A stretch of 10,641 nt of DNA, taken from the NCBI GenBank assembly GCA_903928275.1, contig CAIYQJ010000106.1:1-10641 (forward strand), given 5' to 3'. This stretch comes from an uncultured Chloroflexota bacterium. GTDB taxonomy: Bacteria > Chloroflexota > Limnocylindria > Limnocylindrales > CSP1-4. Positions 5,382 to 10,641 of the stretch are shown piece after piece. Both the position numbers and the translations under genes were made by a program. The notes beneath the pieces are model-generated. The model was not told the origin of the DNA, ran no database searches, and saw only the letters and a list, made by a program, of their open reading frames with translations. How positions within the stretch are numbered: the first letter of the stretch is position 1; the number at the start of each line of letters is the position of its first letter.

Positions 5382-6257
5382 GTGAGCGATCGACCGGGCC
5401 CCGGGATGGCCCCCCAGGGCCTCCTCGCGATCTTCGCCCATCCGGACGACGAGAGCTTCGGCATGGCCGGCACGCTCGCGCTCGCCGCAGAGGCCGGCCT
5501 GCCGGTGAACGTCGTCTGCGCGACCGACGGCGACCTCGGCGGCGAGGGCGGCACCGTCGCCGAGCGCGTGATGGATCCCGAGATCCGGCGCGGGGAGCTG
5601 CGGGACGCCTGCCGCGCGATGGGCATCGGCGAGCCGGTGTTTCTCGGCTACGGCGATTCGGGGATGGAGGGCTGGGGTCCGCCGCCCGGCTCGCTCGTCC
5701 TCGCCGACCCCGACGAGGTCGTGGGCAGGATCGTCGCGGTCCTCCGCGAGCTCCGGCCGGCGATCGTCGTCACGTTCGACCCGAACGGCATCTACGGCCA
5801 CCCGGACCACCGCGCGATCTCGCGCCTCGCCACTGAGGGGTACCGCCGGGCGGCGGTCGACCCGGACGGTCCCCGTGCGCTGTACCACCAGGTCGTCGCG
5901 CAGACCCAGCTCTGGGCCCTCGGCAACATGTTCGCCGCGCTCGAGTCGGCGGACGAGGGCGAGCGGCCCGCGCCGACGGACGACGACCGCGCGCAGCAGC
6001 AGGCGTTCGCCGCGTTCGCGATCCCCGACGACGCGATCGACGTGGCCGTGGACGTCCGGTCCGTGATCGACCGCAAGCTCGCCGCCATGCGGGCGCACGC
6101 GACGCAGATCCGCATGCCGGACGGCGGGATCCCTCCCGCGATGGTGGAGTCGATGGAGGCGGCGCTCGGCCGCGAGTGCTTCGTCCGCGTCGACCCGCAG
6201 CGCGTGCCGGGCCAGCGTCGCACGAGCCTGTGGGAGCAGCCCGGGGGGTCGCGGTGA
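5382..6257 (+). CDS. PIG-L/LmbE-family zinc N-deacetylase
   Basis: The 291-residue protein carries the family's two zinc motifs: AHPDDE (19-24, with H20, D22, D23) near the N-terminus and YGHPDHRAI (H140, D142, H143) in the middle. CATDGDLGG (46-54) is the usual following segment. These enzymes remove acetyl or acyl groups from N-acetylglucosamine conjugates. They include MshB, Mca and BshB in mycothiol and bacillithiol metabolism, and enzymes of antibiotic and glycolipid pathways. The length and late C-terminal segment recall the MshB/Mca group, but I cannot assign the substrate. The GTG start has GGAGG ten bases upstream; ATG 5406 is an in-frame alternative. The stop overlaps the next start (GTGA). 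No signal peptide is present, so it is cytoplasmic. Confidence 0.9.
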   Translation: MSDRPGPGMAPQGLLAIFAHPDDESFGMAGTLALAAEAGLPVNVVCATDGDLGGEGGTVAERVMDPEIRRGELRDACRAMGIGEPVFLGYGDSGMEGWGPPPGSLVLADPDEVVGRIVAVLRELRPAIVVTFDPNGIYGHPDHRAISRLATEGYRRAAVDPDGPRALYHQVVAQTQLWALGNMFAALESADEGERPAPTDDDRAQQQAFAAFAIPDDAIDVAVDVRSVIDRKLAAMRAHATQIRMPDGGIPPAMVESMEAALGRECFVRVDPQRVPGQRRTSLWEQPGGSR

Positions 6258-8368
6258 CCGACGAGCCCTCGGCGAACGAGCCCACGGCGACCCCGATCCG
6301 CCGGCGCGGCCGACCCCCCGGCTCGCGCACCCGCGTGCCCGGGACACCGCGCCCCGCGCGGACATCGTCCCCGGTCGCCGCAGCGGGACTCCGCCGCGGA
6401 GCCCCCGCGCTCACGCCGGAGCGGATGGTGGCCGTGGACCCGCCCCGCGACGTCCGGCTCGCACCCGACGGGCGGACGCTGGCGCTCACGCTCGAGTACG
6501 CGGGGGCACGCCAGCTGTGCGTCATGCCGGTGCGCGGCGGTTGGCCGCGGCCGATCACGTCGAGCGCGAGCCCCGTGACGGATCCCCGCTGGTCGCCCGA
6601 CGGCCGGTCGCTCGCCTTCGTCCGCGACGGCTCGATCGTCGTCGTCGACGTGGCCGGGCGCCGCGAGGTCGTGGTCGCGGAGCATCCGGCCGGCCACACG
6701 TCGCCGCGCTGGTCGCCGGACGGACGGGCCATCGCGTTCCTGTCACGCCGGCGCGGCTGGTCGCAGGTCTGGATCGTCGACGCGCCGATCCCGCGCCGGG
6801 GCCGCCCGCCGGCCGCACCCAGGCCGCCGGAGCCGCGTGCCGTCACGCCGGCCGGTATCGACGTCGAGGAGCTCGCCTGGAGCCCTGACTCGTCGCGGCT
6901 CGCGCTCGGCGGGCAGCGCTCGGCCGACCTGCTCACCGCCCAGGTCTGGACCGTGGACGTCGCCACCGGGGAGGAGCGGATCCTCGCCGGAGACGACGAG
7001 TGGGCCGTCGGCGGGCGATGGCTGCCGGATGGGTCGGGGCTCCTCTGCGGGATCGAGGTCGACGGCTGGATGCAGGTCGTCCGCGTGTCGGCCGACGGTG
7101 CGCTGCGGACGACCCTCACGTCCGGGGCGGTCGAGCACGTGGACAACGGCGGCGGCGAGGGCTGGGCACCCCTGCCCTCACCCGATGGGTCGCGTTTCGC
7201 CCACGTCGCGATCCACGACGGGTGCGTCGACGCGATCGTGGCACCGCTCGTCGAAGCGGCCGCACCGAAGCGGCCCCGCGGCCGTCCCCGCAAGGTGCCG
7301 CGCCCGTCGTCGATCGCCGCGCCCGAGTCGGGGACCGTCCTCAACCCGTGGGCCGGCGTCTGGCGGCCGTTCGCGTGGCTGCCGGACGGCTCGGCGGTCC
7401 TCGCGATCGCGGACGGCGACCGCGCACCGAAGGACGTCTGGATCCTCCCGGTGGCGGGCGCGGCCGATCCGGCGGAAGGCGGGACGGCGGGTCCGCGCGC
7501 CGCCTCCGAGCGACCGCGGCGGGTGACCATCTCGCTGCCGGCGACCGTGGACGCGGACCGGTTCGTGGACGGCGAGCGGGTGCGCGTCACCGCTCGCGAC
7601 GGCCTCGAGCTCGAGGCCACGCTGTACCGGCCGGCGGATGCCTCGGGGAAGCGCGGCGCGCGCCGCGTGCCCGTCGTGGTGCACGCTCACGGCGGCCCGA
7701 ACTCGCAGACACTCCGGGACTGGCAGCCGATCCGCCAGCTCCTCGCCGAGGAAGGGATCGCCGTGCTCTCGGTCGACTTCCGGGGCTCCACCGGACACGG
7801 GGCGGCCTTCCGTCTCGCGAACCGAGGGGAATGGGGTCACGCGGACGTCCAGGACGTCATCGACGCGGGCCGCTGGGCCGCCGACCAGCCGTGGTGCGAC
7901 GGCCGCCTGGCCGTGTACGGCGGCTCGTACGGCGGGTACCTCGTCCTCGGCGCGCTCACCGAGGAGCCGTCGATGTGGCGCGCGGGGGTCGACCTGTTCG
8001 GCGACAGCGAGATCGCCGAGAGCTTCCGGCACGGCGACCGCGTGGGGCGCCTGGACCTGCAGCGGCAGATGGGCGACCCGGCGGATCCCGTCGCCGCGGA
8101 GCTCTTCCGGCGCGGCTCGCCGGTCTATCGGGCGGAGCGCATCGAGGCGCCGCTCCTCATCCTCCACGGCCGCAGGGACCGCCGCGTTGTGCCGCTCATG
8201 ACGGAGCGGATCGTCGAGGCGCTCGAGATCGAGGGGAAGCACCACGAGGTGCACTGGTACGACGACGAGGGCCATGGGTGGCAGCGCCGCGAGACCCAGC
8301 GGGACGCCCTGGAGCGGACTCTCGCGTTCCTCCGCCGACACCTGCTCGACGCGCCGCCGAGGAGTTAG
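6254..8368 (+). CDS. S9-family prolyl oligopeptidase-type serine peptidase
   Basis: The 704-residue protein has a TolB/WD-like beta-propeller at about 50-430. Repeated blades read WSPDGRSLAF, WSPDGRAIAF, WSPDSSRLAL and SPDGSRFAH. An alpha/beta-hydrolase domain follows at about 445-700. The catalytic triad is S558 in GGSYGGY, D642 in HGRRDRR and H674 in DEGHGW; HAHGGPN supplies the usual oxyanion-side glycine motif. Family members (acylaminoacyl-peptidase and DPP-like) cleave short peptides in the cytoplasm; no signal peptide is seen. Unusually, three RGRP-centred basic motifs occur: R16-S24 (RRRGRPPGS), R181-P186 (RRGRPP) and K339-K347 (KRPRGRPRK), the last being almost an HMGA AT-hook. They sit in the N-terminal tail and propeller loops. 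The GTG start overlaps the PIG-L stop, indicating coupling. Confidence 0.93.
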   Translation: MTDEPSANEPTATPIRRRGRPPGSRTRVPGTPRPARTSSPVAAAGLRRGAPALTPERMVAVDPPRDVRLAPDGRTLALTLEYAGARQLCVMPVRGGWPRPITSSASPVTDPRWSPDGRSLAFVRDGSIVVVDVAGRREVVVAEHPAGHTSPRWSPDGRAIAFLSRRRGWSQVWIVDAPIPRRGRPPAAPRPPEPRAVTPAGIDVEELAWSPDSSRLALGGQRSADLLTAQVWTVDVATGEERILAGDDEWAVGGRWLPDGSGLLCGIEVDGWMQVVRVSADGALRTTLTSGAVEHVDNGGGEGWAPLPSPDGSRFAHVAIHDGCVDAIVAPLVEAAAPKRPRGRPRKVPRPSSIAAPESGTVLNPWAGVWRPFAWLPDGSAVLAIADGDRAPKDVWILPVAGAADPAEGGTAGPRAASERPRRVTISLPATVDADRFVDGERVRVTARDGLELEATLYRPADASGKRGARRVPVVVHAHGGPNSQTLRDWQPIRQLLAEEGIAVLSVDFRGSTGHGAAFRLANRGEWGHADVQDVIDAGRWAADQPWCDGRLAVYGGSYGGYLVLGALTEEPSMWRAGVDLFGDSEIAESFRHGDRVGRLDLQRQMGDPADPVAAELFRRGSPVYRAERIEAPLLILHGRRDRRVVPLMTERIVEALEIEGKHHEVHWYDDEGHGWQRRETQRDALERTLAFLRRHLLDAPPRS

Positions 8369-8402
8369 GTCTGCGCCGGTCGAGGCGCGGGCGTTGCAGC
8401 GC

Positions 8403-8408
8403 GAGGGG
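8403..8408 (+). promoter_or_regulatory. Ribosome binding site (GAGGGG) that sets the DUF421 start
   Basis: GAGGGG ends six bases before GTG 8415. It favours that GTG over ATG 8430, five codons in, and over the in-frame ATG at 8274 inside the S9 peptidase gene. Confidence 0.45.
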
Positions 8409-8414
8409 TGCCCG

Positions 8415-8951
8415 GTGTTCGGTCTCCAGATGGTCCTCTGGCCGCCCGGGATGGGCATCGACCTGGTGGTCCAGCTTGTCGTCCGCACGGCGCTCGTGTA
8501 CTTCGCGTTCCTGCTCGCGCTCCGGCTGTTCGGCAAGCGGGAGGTCGGCCAGTTCACGATCTTCGACCTGGCGCTCGTCCTCCTCGCCGCGAACGCCCTC
8601 CAGCCGGCGATGACCGGTCCCGACGACTCCATCCTGGGCGCGTTCGTCATCATCACCACGATCTTCACCGTGAACTGGCTCGTCTCGATCGCGATGTTCC
8701 GACTCCCGCGGATCTCCCGGATCCTCCAGTCGGAGCCCACGACGCTCGCGCGGGATGGCGCCTGGCTCTCCGACGCGATCGCGGCGCAGGAGATCGGGAT
8801 GGGGTCGCTCGAGGCCGCGCTCCGCGAACACGGCGTCGAGTCGGTCGCGGAGACAAGGCTCGTCACCCTGGAGGGCGACGGCGAGGTCAGCGTCGTGACG
8901 AAGGACGGGTCCTACCGTCGACGCCACCGGTACCGCCGATCACGACTGTAG
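8415..8951 (+). CDS. DUF421 (YetF-like) membrane protein
   Basis: The 178-residue protein has three likely membrane helices, at about 16-38, 47-66 and 73-95, followed by a cytoplasmic domain. The family marks are RLFGKREVGQFTIFDLALV (37-55), NALQPAMTGPD (60-70) and the following helix. The C-terminal part (about 97-165) matches the small alpha/beta YetF-type domain that begins near the RISRILQSEPTTL segment, and it ends in a very basic tail (RRRHRYRRSRL). The biochemical function of DUF421 proteins is poorly known; in Bacillus some are linked to the spore or membrane. Forty-six bases separate it from the S9 peptidase, so it is probably the last gene of the proC cluster. No strong terminator follows before the proline dehydrogenase promoter. 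Confidence 0.9.
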   Translation: MFGLQMVLWPPGMGIDLVVQLVVRTALVYFAFLLALRLFGKREVGQFTIFDLALVLLAANALQPAMTGPDDSILGAFVIITTIFTVNWLVSIAMFRLPRISRILQSEPTTLARDGAWLSDAIAAQEIGMGSLEAALREHGVESVAETRLVTLEGDGEVSVVTKDGSYRRRHRYRRSRL

Positions 8952-9009
8952 CGCCCGCGCCGCGCGTCCGGCCGCTGGGGTGCGCCCCTCGCCGCGACTT
9001 TGACGGCGC

Positions 9010-9015
9010 TACCAT
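9010..9015 (+). promoter_or_regulatory. -10 box (TACCAT) of the proline dehydrogenase gene
   Basis: TACCAT ends nine bases before ATG 9025 and is identical to the box of the DksA-like gene. TTGACG at 9000-9005 is too close (four bases) to be its -35 element. The layout suggests a leaderless or near-leaderless transcript independent of the proC cluster. Confidence 0.5.
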
Positions 9016-9018
9016 GGG

Positions 9019-9032
9019 CCGGTCATGACCGG
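9019..9032. promoter_or_regulatory. 14-bp perfect palindrome over the proline dehydrogenase start
   Basis: CCGGTCATGACCGG is fully symmetric and is centred on the ATG at 9025, just downstream of the -10 box, where transcription should begin. The position would suit a repressor site, for example one responding to proline. A palindrome this short is expected about twice by chance in a window of this composition, so only its location makes it notable. Confidence 0.3.
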
Positions 9033-10017
9033 TACGCCCACCCGCGAGATCCCGGAGCGCGCCCTGCGCTCGCTCCTCCTCTCGCTCTCGCACCAGCGCG
9101 CCCTCGGCCGCGCGGCCGTCCGCGTGCCGCTCACCCGGCCCATGGTGGGCCGGTTCGTGGCCGGCCAGCGCCTCGACGAGGCGCTCGACGCCCTCGACCG
9201 GATCCACGGCGCGGGCTACCGGACGACGGTCGATGTGCTCGGGGAGTCCGTCTCGTCGGCCGAGGAGGCGGGCGTCGCCGCCGAGAGGTACCTCGAGACG
9301 CTCGGCGCCCTTGCCGACCGGGGCCTCGAGCGCAACGTGAGCATGAAGCTCACCCAGATGGGCCTCGACATCGGCCATGCCACGGTCCGCGAGAACGTCT
9401 CGCGGGTCCTCCGCCGCGCCGAGGAGCTCGACGCGTTCGTCCGCATCGACATGGAGGACCACGCGAAGACGGACGCGACGCTGGCGATCTGGCGCGAGCT
9501 GCGGCCGCTGCACCCGGAGACGGGGGTGGTGATCCAGTCCGCGCTCCGGCGCAGCCCGGCCGACATCGAGGCGATCATCGAGGAGCGCGGGCGCGTCCGG
9601 CTGTGCAAGGGCGCGTACAACGAGCCGGCGTCGGTGGCGCATCCGGACAAGGCGGACGTCGACGCCGCGTACGCGGCGATGATGGAACGCCTCCTCGTGG
9701 ACGGGGTGTACCCGGCGTTCGCGACCCACGACCCGGCCCTCATCCGCCATGCCGTCCGGTTCGCGCGCGAGAAGCGGATCGACCGGGACCGGTTCGAGTT
9801 CCAGATGCTCTTCGGCGTGCGGCGCGACCTCCAGGAGCGGCTGCTCCGGGCCGACTACCGCGTGCGCCTCTACGTGCCCTTCGGCAGCGAGTGGTACCCG
9901 TACTTCATGCGCCGCCTCGCCGAGCGGCCGGCGAACGTGCTCTTCATGCTGCGAGCGGTCGCGCGCGAAGGCCTCCCGCGCGACGGGAGCGGCCGTACGG
10001 GCAGCGGGCAGGCCTGA
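9025..10017 (+). CDS. Proline dehydrogenase (FAD, monofunctional PutB/PRODH type)
   Basis: The 330-residue enzyme oxidises proline to pyrroline-5-carboxylate using FAD and feeds electrons to the respiratory chain. It has the size of the stand-alone PRODH barrel and no fused P5C dehydrogenase. Family motifs along the TIM barrel are SMKLTQMG (near 110-117), RVRLCKGAYNEP (190-201, K195), ATHDPALI (233-240), FEFQMLFGVR (257-266, flavin side) and YFMRRLAERPAN (293-304). R296/R297 probably correspond to the arginine pair that holds the proline carboxylate in PutA. The last 20 residues are a glycine/serine-rich tail. No P5C dehydrogenase gene lies in the window. The start follows a TACCAT box at nine bases; a 14-bp palindrome covers it. 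The gene converges on the DUF5317-like gene. Confidence 0.95.
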   Translation: MTGTPTREIPERALRSLLLSLSHQRALGRAAVRVPLTRPMVGRFVAGQRLDEALDALDRIHGAGYRTTVDVLGESVSSAEEAGVAAERYLETLGALADRGLERNVSMKLTQMGLDIGHATVRENVSRVLRRAEELDAFVRIDMEDHAKTDATLAIWRELRPLHPETGVVIQSALRRSPADIEAIIEERGRVRLCKGAYNEPASVAHPDKADVDAAYAAMMERLLVDGVYPAFATHDPALIRHAVRFAREKRIDRDRFEFQMLFGVRRDLQERLLRADYRVRLYVPFGSEWYPYFMRRLAERPANVLFMLRAVAREGLPRDGSGRTGSGQA

Positions 10018-10033
10018 TCGGGGCTCTCGCGGC

Positions 10034-10055
10034 CGGGCCCGCCGCGGTGGGCCCG
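10034..10055. terminator. Hairpin between convergent genes, possibly bidirectional
   Basis: CGGGCCC (10034-10040) pairs with GGGCCCG (10049-10055) around GCCGCGGT, itself able to pair partly. It lies 16 bases after the proline dehydrogenase stop and 17 bases from the opposing gene's stop. No T-run is present on either strand. Confidence 0.45.
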
Positions 10056-10072
10056 TGCGCCGAAGCCGGGAC

Positions 10073-10606
10073 TCAGCCGGCGGGCGCCCGGCGTCGCATG
10101 GCCGCCGCGACCGCGATCGCGAGGCCGACCGCGATGAGGACGTCGCCCACGCTGAACACGTTCGCGAACGGGAGCCACGCGGGCAGCGCGAAGACGTCCG
10201 TGAGCGGCGCGAGCGCCGCGTCCGGCCGCACGATGCTGTTCGAGTAGCCGGCCGCCTCGGTCCAGCCGAGCGATGCCGCCGCGCCGGGGCTCGCCGGCAT
10301 CGAGCCGCCGTTCGCGAGGATCGCCGCGAGGTTGCACACGGCGCCGGCCGCCATGAGGGCCACCCCCGGGATGCGAACGTTGGCGAGCATCACGCCGAGG
10401 ATCGCGAGGGTCGACGCGAGGTAGATGGCGGGCGCGACGGCGCCAAGCGCGTCGCCCACGCCGGGGAGGAACAGCACGACCTGCACCCCGAACGCGGCGA
10501 TCGCGAGCCAGGCGAGGCGGATCCGCAGGTCCGCGAGCCCGTCGACGCGTCCGCCGAGGATGAGCCCGACGACGATCCCCGCGGCGACCCCGTAGAGGAT
10601 GAACAC
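10073..10606 (-). CDS. DUF5317-like polytopic membrane protein
   Basis: The 177-residue protein starts at GTG (10606) and has about five membrane helices: 1-20, 29-48, 58-77, 80-99 and about 147-168. The pair AGAVCNLAAILANGG and SMPAS, a helix ending in N-G-G-x-M-P, is the feature by which I recognise the DUF5317 family. It is known mainly from Actinobacteria, Chloroflexota and Firmicutes and has no established function. The loop between helices 4 and 5 (about 108-146) is probably extracytoplasmic. The C-terminus (MRRRAPAG) is basic and likely cytoplasmic. A TGA in the preceding minus-strand sequence (10623-10621), 14 bases upstream of the start, may be the end of a gene beyond the window. 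No -10 box is visible before the start, so co-transcription with an upstream gene is possible. Confidence 0.78.
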   Translation of the reverse strand: MFILYGVAAGIVVGLILGGRVDGLADLRIRLAWLAIAAFGVQVVLFLPGVGDALGAVAPAIYLASTLAILGVMLANVRIPGVALMAAGAVCNLAAILANGGSMPASPGAAASLGWTEAAGYSNSIVRPDAALAPLTDVFALPAWLPFANVFSVGDVLIAVGLAIAVAAAMRRRAPAG

Positions 10607-10641
10607 CGCGGGGCCCGGTCTCAGCCGGCCCCGAAGAGCGG

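Noticed and set aside
5770..7620. A 616-codon minus-strand frame opposite the PIG-L and S9 genes
   Set aside because: Serine/threonine/arginine-rich shadow of well-supported plus-strand genes; no motif seen.
7000..8613. Plus-strand frame overlapping the S9 and DUF421 genes
   Set aside because: Arginine/glycine-rich translation with no domain; the S9 triad and DUF421 motifs are in other frames.
8977..8988. GGGG-TGCG-CCCC mini-hairpin after the DUF421 gene
   Set aside because: Only a 4-bp stem; too weak to call a terminator.
10621..10641. Possible last six codons of an upstream minus-strand gene (PLFGAG and stop)
   Set aside because: Too short to support; only a TGA 14 bases upstream of the DUF5317-like start hints at it.

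Overview
The window comes from a very GC-rich bacterium (roughly 70% or more G+C by eye, with many GTG starts and nearly all third codon positions G or C). The genes look chromosomal and bacterial. They include an actinobacterial-style 7Fe ferredoxin, a DUF421 membrane protein, a DUF5317-like membrane protein, a small proline dehydrogenase and a signal-less BtuF-like protein. This set fits a high-GC Chloroflexota lineage (Limnocylindria/Ellin6529-like) or an actinobacterium. The taxonomic placement is inference. I see no insertion sequence, phage gene, CRISPR array, tRNA or rRNA.

Layout. A leftward TraR/DksA-type zinc-finger gene runs off the left edge (1-343), with a -10 box and a near-perfect 24-bp palindrome just upstream. 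Next come three rightward single genes: a 63-residue secreted peptide with a strong ribosome binding site (467-658), a cupredoxin-like lipoprotein (863-1477) and a 7Fe ferredoxin, fdxA (1677-1964). A GC-rich hairpin without a T-run follows each of them. A translationally coupled pair follows: a BtuF-like cobalamin-binding family protein (2027-2965) and a zinc-ribbon/methyltransferase-like protein (2962-3900).

A tight rightward cluster starts at a clear TATACT box: proC (3930-4808), a DinB-like protein (4805-5356), a PIG-L/LmbE deacetylase (5382-6257), an S9 prolyl-oligopeptidase-type serine peptidase (6254-8368) and a DUF421 membrane protein (8415-8951). Two junctions overlap by four bases (ATGA or GTGA), and the others are 25 and 46 bases. 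Proline dehydrogenase (9025-10017) follows with its own -10 box, and converges on a leftward DUF5317-like membrane protein (10073-10606).

How the genes may work together. ProC (P5C to proline) and proline dehydrogenase (proline to P5C) sit about 4 kb apart on separate promoters. The S9 peptidase could supply small peptides or proline, but this is inference. DinB-like and PIG-L proteins are the two fold families used in low-molecular-weight thiol (mycothiol/bacillithiol) conjugation and conjugate cleavage, so their adjacency is suggestive. The clearest pattern in non-coding DNA is a TANNNT box placed 7-9 bases before the start codon of four genes, which is the layout of leaderless transcription. 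Most of the window is ordinary metabolism, and I do not see an obvious new defence or mobile system.
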